This document shows, in pieces, positions 17,968 to 29,238 of a stretch of 64,000 nucleotides of DNA. This DNA is from Streptomyces cellulosae. Its GTDB lineage: Bacteria > Actinomycetota > Actinomycetes > Streptomycetales > Streptomycetaceae. The notes beneath the pieces were generated by a model. That model did no database searches and was not told the origin of the DNA. It saw only the letters and a list, made by a program, of their open reading frames with translations. The translations under genes and the position numbers were made by a program. Location of the stretch: contig NZ_JOEV01000026.1 in assembly GCF_000721105.1 (NCBI RefSeq), forward strand, positions 1-64,000, written 5' to 3'. Position 1 is the stretch's first letter; each line of letters opens with the position of its first letter.

Positions 17968-18470
17968 CGAGACCCTCGTCGAGCCGGGCGTGATGCGGGC
18001 TGTGCCGACCCGCTCGTTCGAAGCGCCGCCCGCACCCGAGGCATGGGGTGCGGGTCGCCGGCACAGGCACGGTGCGTCGACGGTTGACGGGCCGGTGGGG
18101 CCGTGCCGTGGTCCCTCGGATCAGGCCTGGCGGTGCCGGGTCATGGTCGGGGGCAGGCTTCGTCCGGTGCGTCGGCCCGTGGCGGGCGAGAGCGCAGTGA
18201 TCGGATGGCCGAAGGCCAAGAGCCCCCATCGGGAGCCTGGCACCGATGACCCTGGCGTCCTGCACCGTCGCCCATACGCGTGAGCCGATGGTCCGGCTCG
18301 GCCGGAGCTCGACCCGTGCGGCGCTGATCCACCAGCACGTTCCCGGAAGCGTGAGCGGGAGGCCGCGGATGGTGTTGACGCGCAGATCGTGGACGCGCTG
18401 AAGCGTCGCCCGCGCTCGAAGGGGCGCGCGAGGGACACCGAAGGGCTGAAACGCCCCTGGGAACGCGGGC
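17968..18470. other. Intergenic region beside tRNA-Gly, no secure gene
   Basis: About 500 bases lie between the secreted-protein gene and the tRNA-Gly terminator. Long frames exist on both strands, but they lack ribosome sites, have uneven codon use and show no recognisable domain. It may be degenerate remains of something once inserted next to the tRNA; I see no direct repeat of the tRNA 3' end that would prove it. Confidence 0.4.
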
Positions 18471-18506
18471 GGCCCAGGGAGAGGAGAACGACCTCTCGCC
18501 TGGGCC
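18471..18506 (-). terminator. Terminator of tRNA-Gly
   Basis: Stem arms GGCCCAGGGAGAGG and CCTCTCGCCTGGGCC pair with a single bulged base. The hairpin lies 12 bases beyond the 3' end of the minus-strand tRNA. Confidence 0.7.
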
Positions 18507-18518
18507 TCCGGCATTCAG

Positions 18519-18589
18519 AGCGGGCGACGGGAATCGAACCCGCGTAGCTAGTTTGGAAGACTAGGGCTCTACCATTGAGCTACGCCCGC
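18519..18589 (-). tRNA. tRNA-Gly (anticodon TCC)
   Basis: This 71-base cloverleaf on the minus strand has acceptor arms GCGGGCG / CGCCCGC with discriminator T, D arm GCTC-AATGGTA-GAGC, anticodon stem CTAGT / ACTAG with loop CTTCCAA (anticodon TCC), and T arm GCGGG-TTCGATT-CCCGT. CCA is not encoded. Confidence 0.97.
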
Positions 18590-18626
18590 ACAGGCGCACC
18601 GCAGTCGGTGACCACGGCACAGAGGC

Positions 18627-18655
18627 ATCGTAGCGGGTCGTCCCGCCTTGTCGCA
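18627..18655 (-). promoter_or_regulatory. Promoter of tRNA-Gly
   Basis: On the minus strand, TGCGAC (18655-18650), a 17-base spacer and TACGAT (18632-18627) fit a principal-sigma promoter ending about 38 bases before the mature 5' end of the tRNA. Confidence 0.6.
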
Positions 18656-18717
18656 CACCCCGTCAATGCGGGGGCCCGCGTCGCCTCCGGGCATGTACCC
18701 TACGTGTCGCACCAGCA

Positions 18718-18794
18718 CGGGGTGTGGCGCAGCTTGGTAGCGCGTCCGCTTTGGGAGCGGAAGGCCGTGGGTTCAAATCCCGCCACCCCGACCA
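18718..18794 (+). tRNA. tRNA-Pro (anticodon TGG)
   Basis: Acceptor arms CGGGGTG / CACCCCG, D arm GCGC-AGCTTGGTA-GCGC, anticodon stem TCCGC / GCGGA with loop TTTGGGA (anticodon TGG), and T arm GTGGG-TTCAAAT-CCCGC. ACCA at 18791-18794 supplies the discriminator and an encoded CCA. It is divergent from tRNA-Gly. Confidence 0.97.
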
Positions 18795-19008
18795 TGAACC
18801 GGCCGTCCCCGGCCGCCACCGGTCACGCGCGCGGTCACCTCGGGTGATCGCGTTCCGTGATCGCCTTTGGGGCCGTGTCGCCGCTGCCGTTACTATGCAA
18901 GCTGCACGCCCGTGTGTCTCTCCTTACGAAGTCCTCCGGGCGGCGAATCCGCCGGAGCCGTTCTGGCTCCGGCAGAACCCAAGCAGTCAGCCACAAGGAG
19001 ACCGAACC

Positions 19009-20400
19009 GTGAAGAGCGCCGTGGAGACCCTGAACCCGACTCGGGTTCGGCTCACTGTCGAGGTGCCCTTCGAGGAGCTCAAGGACAGCCTCGACGCGGC
19101 GTACAAGAAGATCAACCAGCAGGTCACGGTGAAGGGCTTCCGCAAGGGCAAGATCCCCGCCCGTGTCATCGACCAGCGGTTCGGTCGTGGCGCCGTACTG
19201 GAAGAGGCCGTCAACGACGCGCTTCCGAAGTTCTACACCGACGCGGTCAACGAGGCCGACCTCAACGTCCTGGGCCAGCCCGAGGTCGACATCACCGAGC
19301 TGAAGGACGGCGAGACGCTGAACTTCACCGCCGAGGTCGACGTCCGCCCGGCCCTCGAGATCCCGGACTACTCCGGCATCGAGGTCGAGGTCGACGCGGT
19401 CGAGGTCAGCGACGAGGACGTCGACAAGGCCGTGACCGAGCTGCGTGAGCGCTTCGCGTCGACCTCCCCGGTCGAGCGTGCCGCCGAGGACGGCGACGTC
19501 GTCACCATCGACCTGGAGGCCAAGGTCGACGGCGAGGTCCTGGAGGACGGCGTCGCCAGCGGCGTCTCCTACACCATCGGCTCGGGCGAGCTGCTGGAAG
19601 GCATCGACGACGCCGTGAAGGGCCTGGAGACCGGTGGCGAGGCCACCTTCACCTCCGAGCTCAAGGGCGGCTCGGCGGCCGGCAAGGAGGCCGAGGTCAC
19701 CGTCAAGGTCACCCAGGTCGCCGCCCGCGAACTGCCCGAGCTGGACGACGAGTTCGCGCAGCTCGCCTCCGAGTTCGACACCCTCGAGGAACTCCGGGCC
19801 GACAGCCGCAAGCGCCTGGAGAACATGAAGCAGTACGACCAGGCCACGCAGGCCCAGGAGCGTGTCCTGGAGAAGCTGCTGGAGCTCGTCGAGGTGCCCG
19901 TCCCCGAGAAGCTCCTCGAGGACGAGATCAACACCCGCAAGCACAACCTGGAGCACCACCAGCTCGGTCAGATGGGTCTCGACCTCGAGAAGTACCTCGA
20001 GATCCAGGGCAAGACGGCCGAGGAGTTCGACGCCGAGACCAAGGAAGCCGCGGTCAAGGGCATCAAGACCCAGTTCGTCCTCGACGAGCTCGTCAAGCAG
20101 GAGAAGCTCAACGTCAGCCAGGAGGAGCTCACCGAGCACCTCATGCGGCGCGCGGCCTCCTCCGGCATGTCCCCCGACCAGTTCGCCCAGGCGGTCGTCG
20201 AGGGCGGCCAGGTCCCGATGCTGGTCGGCGAGGTCGCCCGCGGCAAGGCCCTGGCCGTCGTGGTCGAGAAGGCCACGGTCAAGGACACCAACGGCGAGAT
20301 CATCGACCTGGACGACGAGGAGGACGAGACGGAGGCCGCCGCCGACGCCACCGAGGACGCCCCGGCCGAGGAGAAGGCCGAGGAGAAGACCGAGGGCTGA
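19009..20400 (+). CDS. tig: Trigger factor
   Basis: This 463-residue ribosome-associated chaperone and prolyl isomerase binds nascent chains at the exit tunnel. The ribosome-docking motif is present as [13 protein letters not shown], followed by the FKBP-like domain (about 155-245; [28 protein letters not shown]) and the long helical C-terminal domain, ending in an acidic tail. GTG 19009 with AAGGAG eight bases upstream was chosen; the frame is open back through the tRNA-Pro gene, which cannot be coding. It precedes clpP1, clpP2 and clpX, the conserved order, but a terminator separates it from clpP1. Confidence 0.98.
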   Translation: MKSAVETLNPTRVRLTVEVPFEELKDSLDAAYKKINQQVTVKGFRKGKIPARVIDQRFGRGAVLEEAVNDALPKFYTDAVNEADLNVLGQPEVDITELKDGETLNFTAEVDVRPALEIPDYSGIEVEVDAVEVSDEDVDKAVTELRERFASTSPVERAAEDGDVVTIDLEAKVDGEVLEDGVASGVSYTIGSGELLEGIDDAVKGLETGGEATFTSELKGGSAAGKEAEVTVKVTQVAARELPELDDEFAQLASEFDTLEELRADSRKRLENMKQYDQATQAQERVLEKLLELVEVPVPEKLLEDEINTRKHNLEHHQLGQMGLDLEKYLEIQGKTAEEFDAETKEAAVKGIKTQFVLDELVKQEKLNVSQEELTEHLMRRAASSGMSPDQFAQAVVEGGQVPMLVGEVARGKALAVVVEKATVKDTNGEIIDLDDEEDETEAAADATEDAPAEEKAEEKTEG

Positions 20401-20427
20401 GCCCACGGCACTTCCGACGGACGTAGA

Positions 20428-20461
20428 ACGGGCTCTGGGGACATCGCACCCCAGGGCCCGT
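20428..20461 (+). terminator. Terminator after tig
   Basis: 13-bp arms ACGGGCTCTGGGG and CCCCAGGGCCCGT (one wobble pair) with an 8-base loop lie 28 bases after the tig stop. Confidence 0.75.
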
Positions 20462-20787
20462 TGTCCTACCTCCAGGGCGCGGGCTGTACCGATGTCGACT
20501 CATCCCCCACTCTCGCCTTCGTTCGAGCGGGGGGACCCCGTCGTGGGCGCGACCGGCCACGGCGGAACCGCGGCGACCCTCGCGCGGACAATCGCGGTGA
20601 GTGACAAGCGGCCCACCCGCCGCAGGCTCTACGCCCCCGGCGAACACCCCCCTTCCCGGGATTCTCCGAAGGGACCCGCGCGTTAGGGTCCATGAATACG
20701 AGGGCAGGGGAGTCTCCGATACGGCTCCAGCCCCGCAGGGAAACGTAAGACGGCCCGGACGCCGTCGTAAGACGAGCAGGTGGATAC
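20462..20787 (+). promoter_or_regulatory. Upstream region of clpP1 with a candidate -10 inside an inverted repeat
   Basis: This non-coding stretch carries a -10-like TAGGGT at 20684-20689, with an inverted repeat GGACCC (20672-20677) / GGGTCC (20686-20691) overlapping it. Family knowledge says ClgR activates clpP1clpP2 in Streptomyces, but I did not find a good copy of the remembered GTTCGC...GCG box by eye. Confidence 0.4.
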
Positions 20788-21405
20788 GTGACGAATCTGA
20801 TGCCCTCCGCCGCCGGCGACCCCTCCATCGGTGGTGGCCTCGGTGACCAGGTCTACAACCGGCTGCTCGGCGAGCGGATCATCTTCCTCGGCCAGGCGGT
20901 CGACGACGACATCGCCAACAAGATCACCGCACAGCTGCTGCTCCTTGCCGCCGATCCGGACAAGGACATCTACCTCTACATCAACAGCCCTGGCGGCTCG
21001 ATCACGGCCGGCATGGCGATCTACGACACCATGCAGTTCATCAAGAACGACGTGGTGACCATCGCCATGGGCCTCGCCGCCTCGATGGGCCAGTTCCTGC
21101 TCAGCGCGGGTACGCCGGGCAAGCGCTTCGCGCTCCCGAACGCCGAGATCCTGATCCACCAGCCCTCCGCGGGCCTGGCCGGCTCGGCCTCCGACATCAA
21201 GATCCACGCCGAGCGGCTGCTGCACACCAAGAAGCGCATGGCGGAGCTCACCTCCCAGCACACCGGCCAGTCCATCGAGCAGATCACTCGCGACTCGGAC
21301 CGTGACCGCTGGTTCGACGCGATCGAGGCCAAGGAGTACGGCCTCATCGACGACGTGATTCCCACGGCCGCCGGTATGCCGGGCGGCGGCGGCACCGGGG
21401 CCTGA
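20788..21405 (+). CDS. clpP1: ATP-dependent Clp protease proteolytic subunit ClpP1
   Basis: This 205-residue serine protease subunit forms the barrel that degrades substrates fed by ClpX or ClpC. The catalytic triad is visible: Ser99 in GLAASMGQ, His124 in ILIHQPS, Asp173 in SDRDRW. The oxyanion loop [11 protein letters not shown] is intact. GTG 20788 gives a normal N-terminus ([10 protein letters not shown]); the propeptide is short. The clpP2 gene follows after 71 bases with its own ribosome site, so the two are probably co-transcribed; in actinobacteria both subunits are needed for the active mixed barrel. Confidence 0.97.
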   Translation: MTNLMPSAAGDPSIGGGLGDQVYNRLLGERIIFLGQAVDDDIANKITAQLLLLAADPDKDIYLYINSPGGSITAGMAIYDTMQFIKNDVVTIAMGLAASMGQFLLSAGTPGKRFALPNAEILIHQPSAGLAGSASDIKIHAERLLHTKKRMAELTSQHTGQSIEQITRDSDRDRWFDAIEAKEYGLIDDVIPTAAGMPGGGGTGA

Positions 21406-21476
21406 GCCCCGCGCGGGGACCGGAACACCCCCCGCACAGCCCCCAGCCGACCGCCTCAGCCCTTAGGAGACAGACA

Positions 21477-22157
21477 GTGAACGACTTCCCCGGCAGCGGC
21501 CTGTACGACCGCGCACGAGCCGAGAGCACGGTGCCCGTCGCCGAGTCCCGCTATGTGATCCCCCGCTTCGTCGAGCGCACCTCGCAGGGCATCCGCGAGT
21601 ACGACCCGTACGCGAAGCTCTTCGAGGAGCGCGTGATCTTCCTCGGCGTGCAGATCGACGACGCCTCCGCCAACGACGTCATGGCGCAGCTGCTGTGCCT
21701 GGAGTCGATGGACCCCGACCGGGACATCTCGGTCTACATCAACAGCCCCGGCGGATCCTTCACCGCGCTGACTGCGATCTACGACACCATGCAGTTCGTG
21801 AAGCCCGACGTCCAGACGGTCTGCATGGGCCAGGCCGCCTCGGCCGCCGCCATCCTGCTGGCCGCCGGAACGCCCGGCAAGCGCATGGCGCTGCCGAACG
21901 CCCGGGTCCTGATCCACCAGCCCTACAGCGAGACGGGCCGGGGCCAGGTCTCCGACCTGGAGATCGCCGCGAACGAGATCCTCCGGATGCGTGCCCAGCT
22001 GGAAGACCTGCTGGCCAAGCACTCCACCACGCCGATCGAGAAGATCCGCGAGGACATCGAGCGCGACAAGATCCTCACGGCCGAGGACGCCCTGGCGTAC
22101 GGTCTGATCGACCAGATCATCTCCACCCGGAAGATGAACAACGCGGCCGTGCGCTGA
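21477..22157 (+). CDS. clpP2: ATP-dependent Clp protease proteolytic subunit ClpP2
   Basis: This 226-residue partner of ClpP1 has the triad Ser122 (GQAASAAA), His147 (VLIHQPY) and Asp197 (IERDKIL). It is longer at the N-terminus than ClpP1 (about 40 residues before the core), consistent with a processed propeptide. GTG 21477 follows AGGAGA by six bases. The next gene, clpX, is separated by about 200 bases holding a long inverted repeat, so clpX may be transcribed or controlled separately. Confidence 0.97.
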   Translation: MNDFPGSGLYDRARAESTVPVAESRYVIPRFVERTSQGIREYDPYAKLFEERVIFLGVQIDDASANDVMAQLLCLESMDPDRDISVYINSPGGSFTALTAIYDTMQFVKPDVQTVCMGQAASAAAILLAAGTPGKRMALPNARVLIHQPYSETGRGQVSDLEIAANEILRMRAQLEDLLAKHSTTPIEKIREDIERDKILTAEDALAYGLIDQIISTRKMNNAAVR

Positions 22158-22217
22158 CGCGGGCGGGGATCCCCCCGGCCCGAGCACTTTCGAGGGCTGG
22201 GGGAGTATCGTCTGCCG

Positions 22218-22268
22218 CCCCTTGGCGCGGTTGACACGCTGCACGTCAAAGTGAACCGCGCCAAGGGG
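22218..22268. repeat. Long perfect inverted repeat between clpP2 and clpX
   Basis: Arms CCCCTTGGCGCGGTT (22218-22232) and AACCGCGCCAAGGGG (22254-22268) match at all 15 positions around a 21-base loop. There is no T-run after it. A TTGACA hexamer spans 22231-22236 at the inner edge of the left arm, but I see no convincing -10 seventeen bases on. It could be a terminator/attenuator, an RNA processing structure or an operator for clpX. Confidence 0.85.
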
Positions 22269-22364
22269 GGCCCGAACGGGGGTCTCGGCAAGGTACCGTC
22301 GGACATAAGGCAGCACCAGGAGCCGCTGGACCTAGGCGTCTCCCAGGCGAAGGGGAAGCACACC

Positions 22365-23651
<1,287 letters not shown>

Positions 23652-23670
23652 CCGCCGCCGACAGGACGAA

Positions 23671-23710
23671 CAGGAAGGGGCCCCGGTCGACTGACCGGGG
23701 CCCCTTCCTG
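23671..23710. terminator. Bidirectional terminator between clpX and the convergent gene
   Basis: Perfect 18-bp arms CAGGAAGGGGCCCCGGTC / GACCGGGGCCCCTTCCTG around a 4-base loop, 19 bases after the clpX stop. Confidence 0.9.
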
Positions 23711-23771
23711 TGCCGGGCAACGCGGGGGCCGGGAAGCCGGAAGCCGGGAACCCCGGAAGCCCAGGAGACGC

Positions 23772-24785
23772 TCAGCTCTTGACGCGGGCTTCCTTGCGGA
23801 TATCGGCCGCGATCTGGGCCGACTCGGCCAGCGAGTACGACTTGGAGCCCGCGGTCGGCGTGACCACACCCAGCGTGCTGTAGTCCGCCCAGATGCACAG
23901 GTAGACCGTCTGCTTCTGCTCCGTGCCCTGCTTCTTGCCGTCGGCCTGCTGGCACTTCATCGTGGCGCCCTCGAAGCCGTCGGGCGAGACGGACTGCGCG
24001 TCGCCGATCAGCTTGACGTCGGCCGATTCCTTGTCCGTCTGCCTCTTCATCTCGGCGAACGTGCCGTCCACGGCCTGCTCGGGATCCTTCACCTTGCCGT
24101 AGATGCCGGAGAACGAAACGCTCTCGGAGCTCTGCGCCTTCGCCACCGCGCTCGGATCATTGGTGTCGAGGGACGAAAGGTCCACGGTCGAATAGAGGGC
24201 GCCGACCGACGTGGCGTCGGTGACCCCGGCCTTGACGAGGTCCTTCGCGTCGCTCGAACTCGCCTTCGCCTCCCGGGAGTCGCCCACCCGCGTGTACTTC
24301 TTCGACAGCAGCTTCGACGGCGTGGTGAGCTTGTGAGGTCCGTCGTCCTCGATTCCGCCCCCGCTCCCACCGATCACGAAGTACGCCCCCACGCCGATCG
24401 CGGCGACGACGGCCACCGCGCCGATGACGAGGCCCGCCTTCTTCTTGCCCCCGCCCGGCGCCGGCGGCTGCGGCACCCCGTACGGGGCCTGGCCGTAGGG
24501 AGCCTGCCCGTACGGAGCCTGTCCGTACGGCGGCTGCTGACCGTAGGGGGCCTGCTGGCCGTAGGGGGCCTGCTGGCCGTACGGCTGCTGCTGGGGCGGG
24601 ACGCCCGGCTGGGGCTGCTGCGGATAGCCGTAGCCGGGCTGGGGCGGAGGGGCCTGCGGCGGCTGGCCGTAGCCGGGCTGGGCCGGCGGAGCCTGCGGCG
24701 GCTGGCCGTAGGGGCCCGGCTGCTGACCGTACGGTCCAGGCTGCTGAGGCTGCCCGCCGTACGGGCCCGGCTGGTTGTGACTCAT
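23772..24785 (-). CDS. Membrane-anchored protein with Pro/Gln/Gly/Tyr-rich N-terminus
   Basis: This is a 337-residue protein. ATG 24785 follows GGAGGGGAA; the frame extends further upstream but lacks a ribosome site. Residues 1-135 are low-complexity with many PYGQQ, QPGYG and PYGQAPYGQ units, cytosolic by topology. GGGKKK precedes one transmembrane helix (AGLVIGAVAVVAAIGVGAYFVI), and about 180 residues face outward (KLTTPSKLLSKKYTRVGD... SYSLAESAQIAADIRKEARV) with two cysteines (MKCQQA, YLCIWA). The external part resembles Streptomyces extracytoplasmic proteins of unknown function. It shares only composition, not fold, with the EspI-like N-terminus at 7291. Confidence 0.8.
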   Translation of the reverse strand: MSHNQPGPYGGQPQQPGPYGQQPGPYGQPPQAPPAQPGYGQPPQAPPPQPGYGYPQQPQPGVPPQQQPYGQQAPYGQQAPYGQQPPYGQAPYGQAPYGQAPYGVPQPPAPGGGKKKAGLVIGAVAVVAAIGVGAYFVIGGSGGGIEDDGPHKLTTPSKLLSKKYTRVGDSREAKASSSDAKDLVKAGVTDATSVGALYSTVDLSSLDTNDPSAVAKAQSSESVSFSGIYGKVKDPEQAVDGTFAEMKRQTDKESADVKLIGDAQSVSPDGFEGATMKCQQADGKKQGTEQKQTVYLCIWADYSTLGVVTPTAGSKSYSLAESAQIAADIRKEARVKS

Positions 24786-24909
24786 TTCTGGGTTCCCCTC
24801 CAGATGCTCATGTGATCCCGACATCCTGGCGCAGGGGCCACAGCCGGACGGCGTCAGGGGCCTCACCGTTACAGAACAAACGCGTTTCGGGACTGCCGTA
24901 CGACACCCC

Positions 24910-24915
24910 TAAACT
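24910..24915 (+). promoter_or_regulatory. -10 box placing the valS transcript start at its GTG
   Basis: TAAACT ends six bases before GTG 24922 and no Shine-Dalgarno is present between 24890 and 24922, so the predicted transcript begins at or next to the start codon (leaderless). The -35 region is weak. Confidence 0.55.
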
Positions 24916-24921
24916 GAGCCC

Positions 24922-27552
24922 GTGACCGAGAACGCTCAGCAGCAGCCATCAGCGCCCCCCACCGAACTGCCGACCCAGTACGCGCCGGCCGACGTAGAGG
25001 GGCCGCTGTACGAGCGCTGGGTGGAGCGGGGTTACTTCGAGGCCGACGCGAAGAGCGACAAGCCTCCGTACACGATCGTCATCCCGCCGCCGAACGTCAC
25101 CGGCTCGCTCCACCTCGGGCACGCCTTCGAGCACACGCTCATCGACGCCCTCACCCGCCGCAAGCGGATGCAGGGGTACGAGACGCTGTGGCAGCCCGGC
25201 ATGGACCATGCGGGGATCGCGACCCAGAACGTCGTCGAGCGCGAGCTCGGCAAGGAGGGCAAGTCGCGGCACGACCTCGGCCGGGAGGCCTTCGTCGAGC
25301 GGGTCTGGCAGTGGAAGGCCGAGTCCGGCGGCCAGATCAGCGGGCAGATGCGCCGCCTCGGCGACGGTGTCGCCTGGTCGCGTGAGCGGTTCACCATGGA
25401 CGAGGGGCTGTCCCAGGCCGTCCAGACCATCTTCAAGCGGCTCTACGACGAAGAGCTGATCTATCGCGCCGAGCGCATCATCAACTGGTGTCCGCGCTGT
25501 CTGACGGCCATCTCGGACATCGAGGTCGAGTACCAGGACGACGACGGCGAGCTCGTCTCCATGAAGTACGGCGAGGGCGACGCGACCATCGTCGTCGCCA
25601 CGACCCGCGCCGAGACGATGCTCGGTGACACGGCGATCGCCGTCCACCCGGACGACGAGCGGTACAAGCACCTGGTCGGCACGCTCATCAAGCTGCCGCT
25701 GACCGACCGTTCCATCCCGGTCGTCGCCGACGAGCACGTCGACCCCGAGTTCGGCACGGGTGCCGTCAAGGTCACCCCGGCCCACGACCCGAACGACTTC
25801 GAGATCGGCCGGCGTCACGACCTGCCCGCCATCACGATCATGGACGAGCACGCCGTCATCACCGCCCACGGCCCCTTCCAGGGCCTGGACCGGCTGGAGG
25901 CCCGTTCCGCGATCGTCGCCGCGCTGCGCGCGGAGGGCCGGATCGTCGCCGAGAAGCGGCCGTACGTCCACTCGGTCGGCCACTGCTCGCGCTGCAAGAC
26001 CACCATCGAACCCCGGCTGTCCCTGCAGTGGTGGGTCAAGGTCGCTCCGCTGGCGAAGGCGGCCGGTGACGCGGTCCGGGACGGCAAGGTCAAGATCCAT
26101 CCGCAGGAGATGGAGAAGCGGTACTTCGACTGGGTCGACAACCTCCACGACTGGTGCATCTCACGGCAGTTGTGGTGGGGCCACCGGATCCCGGTCTGGT
26201 ACGGCCCGGACGGTGAGGTCGTCTGCGTCGGCCCCGACGAGCAGCCGCCCGGGACCGAGGCGGAGGGCTGGCGGCAGGACACCGACGTCCTCGACACCTG
26301 GTTCTCCTCGGGCCTGTGGCCCTTCTCCACGCTCGGCTGGCCCGAACAGACCGAGTCGCTCGCGAAGTTCTACCCGAACTCGGTCCTGCTCACCGGCTAC
26401 GACATCCTCTTCTTCTGGGTCGCCCGGATGATGATGTTCGGCCTCTACGCGATGGACGGCACCCCGCCGTTCCACACCATCGCCCTGCACGGCATGGTCC
26501 GTGACCAGAACGGCAAGAAGATGTCGAAGTCCTTCGGGAACGTCGTCAACCCGCTGGACTGGATGGACAAGTACGGCAGCGACGCCCTCCGCTTCACCCT
26601 CGCCCGCGGCGCCAACCCCGGCACCGACGTCCCGATCGGCGAGGACTGGGTCCAGGGGTCCCGCAACTTCGCCAACAAGATCTGGAACGCCACGCGCTTC
26701 GCGCTGATGAACGGTGCGACGGTGGACGGCCCGCTGCCGGAGCCGTCGGCCATGTCGGCCACGGACCGCTGGATCCTCTCCCGCCTCAACTCCGTCGTCG
26801 CGGAGGTCGACGCGTTTTACGAGGACTACCAGTTCGCGAAGCTCTCCGACGCGCTGTTCCACTTCGCGTGGGACGAGGTCTTCGACTGGTACGTCGAGCT
26901 GTCGAAGACGACGTTCCAGGCGGGCGGCGAGGCGGCCGAGGTCAGCAAGCGCGTCCTGGGCGAGGTCCTGGACGTCACGCTGAAGCTGCTGCACCCCGTG
27001 GTCCCGTTCGTCACGGAGACGCTGTGGACCACCCTCACCGGCGGCGAGTCGCTCGTCGTCGCCGAGTGGCCGGCCGACAGCGGCTTCCGCGACGCCGACG
27101 CCGAGCGCGAGATCGTCACCCTCCAGCAGGTCATCACGGAGGTCCGCCGCTTCCGTGCCGACCAGGGCCTGCAGCCGGGCCAGCGCGTCCCGGCCCGCCT
27201 GTCGCTGGACGGCACGGCGCTGGCGCCCCACGAGGCCGCCATCCGCCAGCTGCTGCGCCTCCAGCCGGAGGGCGACGCCTTCACGGCGACGGCGACCCTG
27301 CCCGTCGCCGGCGCCGAGGTGGCCCTCGACCTCTCCGGCACGATCGACGTGGCGGCGGAGCGGAAGCGGCTGGCGAAGGATCTGGCCGCCGCGGAGAAGG
27401 AGAAGGCCCAGGCGAACGCGAAGCTCGGCAACGAGGCGTTCCTGGGCAAGGCCCCGGACCACGTGGTCGAGAAGATCCGCACGCGGCTCGCCAAGGCGGA
27501 GGAGGACATCACGCGGATCGCCGCGCAGCTGGAGCGGTTGCCGCAGGCGTAG
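24922..27552 (+). CDS. valS: Valyl-tRNA synthetase
   Basis: This 876-residue class I synthetase charges tRNA-Val. The HIGH-type motif is GSLHLGHAF, the KMSKS motif is [10 protein letters not shown], and the editing domain contains [12 protein letters not shown]. The C-terminal coiled coil that grips the tRNA is present ([27 protein letters not shown] is its heart, written here only as the helix around residues 812-840). The length is normal for the short bacterial form. The start is GTG 24922, probably on a leaderless message. No T-box element is visible upstream. folC follows after a terminator and has its own promoter. Confidence 0.97.
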   Translation: MTENAQQQPSAPPTELPTQYAPADVEGPLYERWVERGYFEADAKSDKPPYTIVIPPPNVTGSLHLGHAFEHTLIDALTRRKRMQGYETLWQPGMDHAGIATQNVVERELGKEGKSRHDLGREAFVERVWQWKAESGGQISGQMRRLGDGVAWSRERFTMDEGLSQAVQTIFKRLYDEELIYRAERIINWCPRCLTAISDIEVEYQDDDGELVSMKYGEGDATIVVATTRAETMLGDTAIAVHPDDERYKHLVGTLIKLPLTDRSIPVVADEHVDPEFGTGAVKVTPAHDPNDFEIGRRHDLPAITIMDEHAVITAHGPFQGLDRLEARSAIVAALRAEGRIVAEKRPYVHSVGHCSRCKTTIEPRLSLQWWVKVAPLAKAAGDAVRDGKVKIHPQEMEKRYFDWVDNLHDWCISRQLWWGHRIPVWYGPDGEVVCVGPDEQPPGTEAEGWRQDTDVLDTWFSSGLWPFSTLGWPEQTESLAKFYPNSVLLTGYDILFFWVARMMMFGLYAMDGTPPFHTIALHGMVRDQNGKKMSKSFGNVVNPLDWMDKYGSDALRFTLARGANPGTDVPIGEDWVQGSRNFANKIWNATRFALMNGATVDGPLPEPSAMSATDRWILSRLNSVVAEVDAFYEDYQFAKLSDALFHFAWDEVFDWYVELSKTTFQAGGEAAEVSKRVLGEVLDVTLKLLHPVVPFVTETLWTTLTGGESLVVAEWPADSGFRDADAEREIVTLQQVITEVRRFRADQGLQPGQRVPARLSLDGTALAPHEAAIRQLLRLQPEGDAFTATATLPVAGAEVALDLSGTIDVAAERKRLAKDLAAAEKEKAQANAKLGNEAFLGKAPDHVVEKIRTRLAKAEEDITRIAAQLERLPQA

Positions 27553-27586
27553 ACGCCGGCGTTGCCACAGGCGTTCGTACGGTGTT

Positions 27587-27621
27587 GAAGGCCCCCGGAG
27601 CTCATTGTTCCGGGGGCCTTC
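27587..27621 (+). terminator. Terminator after valS
   Basis: 13-bp perfect arms GAAGGCCCCCGGA / TCCGGGGGCCTTC, 9-base loop, 34 bases after the valS stop. Confidence 0.85.
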
Positions 27622-27721
27622 GGCCGCCCGGGGGCGGGCCGCGCGGCCCGGCGTCGACCGGGTGCCGCTTCGGTGGGTCGCGAGCCGTCCCAGCGGCACG
27701 ACCGCACGCAGGCCGGGTACG

Positions 27722-27727
27722 TAGACT
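27722..27727 (+). promoter_or_regulatory. -10 box placing the folC transcript start at its GTG
   Basis: TAGACT ends six bases before GTG 27734, with no Shine-Dalgarno, the same arrangement as at valS and at the CYTH-CHAD gene. Confidence 0.55.
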
Positions 27728-27733
27728 GACCCC

Positions 27734-29233
27734 GTGAGTGACCAGCCCCCGCACGACGACAGCTCCTTCGACGAGATCATCGCGGCCGAGACCGACCGGG
27801 ATCCCGATCTCGCGGTCATCGAGGCCGGCAGCCGCACCCTGCGCGCCCAGGGCGGCCCGCCGGAAGCCGACGTGCCGACGCGTCCGGCGGACCCGGAGGT
27901 CGACAAGGCCCTGCGTGAGGTCGAGGCGGAGCTCGCCACCCGCTGGGGCGAGACCAAGCTGGAGCCCTCCGTCAGCCGGATCGCCGCGCTGATGGACGTG
28001 CTGGGCGAGCCGCAGCGGTCGTACCCCTCGATCCACATCACCGGAACCAACGGCAAGACCTCCACCGCCCGCATGATCGAGGCCCTGCTGGGCGCCTTCG
28101 AGCTGCGGACCGGCCGGTACACGAGCCCCCACGTCCAGTCGATCACCGAGCGGATCAGCCTGGACGGGGCGCCCATCTCCGCCGAGCGGTTCATCGAGAC
28201 GTACCAGGACATCAAGCCGTACATCGAGATGGTCGACGCGCAGCAGGAGTTCCGGCTGTCCTTCTTCGAGGTGCTGACGGCGATGGCGTACGCCGCCTTC
28301 GCGGACGCGCCCGTCGACGTCGCGGTCGTCGAGGTCGGGATGGGCGGCAGCTGGGACGCCACCAACGTCATCGACGGGGACGTCGCCGTCGTCACCCCCA
28401 TCGACCTCGACCACACCGACCGGCTCGGCGGGACGACCGCCGCGATCGCCACCGAGAAGGCCGGCATCGTCAAGCAGGACGCGACCGTGATCCTGGCCCA
28501 GCAGCCGGTCGACGCGGCCCAGGTGATGCTGAAGAAGGCCGTCGAGGTCGACGCCACCGTCGCCCGTGAGGGCCTGGAGTTCGGGGTCGTCTCCCGGCAG
28601 GTCGCCGTCGGCGGGCAGCTGCTCACGCTGCGCGGGGTGGGCGGCGAGTACGACCAGGTGTACCTGCCGCTGCACGGCCCCTATCAGGCCCACAACGCGG
28701 CCGTCGCCCTCGCCGCAGTCGAGGCGTTCTTCGGCGTCGGCTCCCAGCGGCCCGAGCCGCTCGACCTCGACACCGTCCGCAAGGCGTTCGCGGCCGTCTC
28801 CGCACCGGGGCGCCTCGAAGTCGTACGGCGGTCCCCGACCGTCGTGCTCGACGCCGCCCACAACCCGGCCGGCGCCCGCGCCACCGCCGAGGCGGTCAGC
28901 GAGGCCTTCGACTTCAGCCGGCTCATCGGCGTGGTCGGGGCCAGCGGGGACAAGAACGTGCGCGGGCTGCTGGAGGCCTTCGAGCCGATCTTCGCCGAGG
29001 TCGTGGTCACCCAGAACTCCAGCCACCGGGCCATGGACGCCGACGAACTCGCCGGGATCGCCGTCGAGGTGTTCGGCGAGGAGCGCGTACAGGTGGAGCC
29101 GCGGCTGCCGGACGCCCTGGAGGCCGCGATCACGCTGGCCGAGGAGGAGGGCGAGTTCGCGGGCGGCGGGGTGCTGATCACCGGTTCCGTCATCACCGTC
29201 GGCGAGGCCCGACTGCTCCTGGGGAGGGGCTGA
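27734..29233 (+). CDS. folC: Folylpolyglutamate synthase / dihydrofolate synthase
   Basis: This 499-residue Mur-ligase-fold enzyme adds glutamate to dihydropteroate and folates. About 80 variable acidic residues precede the core. The P-loop is HITGTNGKTS, followed by the folate-binding YTSPHVQSITERI, the metal-binding EVGMGG, and the C-terminal domain VVLDAAHNPAGA. Its length fits actinobacterial FolC. GTG 27734 is supported by the -10 box directly before it. The downstream DUF4233 gene starts five bases after the stop, and this pair is conserved in actinobacteria. Confidence 0.95.
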   Translation: MSDQPPHDDSSFDEIIAAETDRDPDLAVIEAGSRTLRAQGGPPEADVPTRPADPEVDKALREVEAELATRWGETKLEPSVSRIAALMDVLGEPQRSYPSIHITGTNGKTSTARMIEALLGAFELRTGRYTSPHVQSITERISLDGAPISAERFIETYQDIKPYIEMVDAQQEFRLSFFEVLTAMAYAAFADAPVDVAVVEVGMGGSWDATNVIDGDVAVVTPIDLDHTDRLGGTTAAIATEKAGIVKQDATVILAQQPVDAAQVMLKKAVEVDATVAREGLEFGVVSRQVAVGGQLLTLRGVGGEYDQVYLPLHGPYQAHNAAVALAAVEAFFGVGSQRPEPLDLDTVRKAFAAVSAPGRLEVVRRSPTVVLDAAHNPAGARATAEAVSEAFDFSRLIGVVGASGDKNVRGLLEAFEPIFAEVVVTQNSSHRAMDADELAGIAVEVFGEERVQVEPRLPDALEAAITLAEEEGEFAGGGVLITGSVITVGEARLLLGRG

Positions 29234-29238
29234 CACCC

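Noticed and set aside
17960..18514. A 184-codon minus-strand frame beside tRNA-Gly
   Set aside because: No domain, no ribosome site, and it runs across the tRNA terminator; at best a decayed fragment.
18795..19008. Extension of tig upstream through tRNA-Pro
   Set aside because: The frame is open but crosses a tRNA gene; GTG 19009 has an ideal ribosome site and the conserved N-terminus.
20462..20787. ClgR activator box before clpP1
   Set aside because: No stretch matches the remembered GTTCGC...GCG consensus closely enough by eye.
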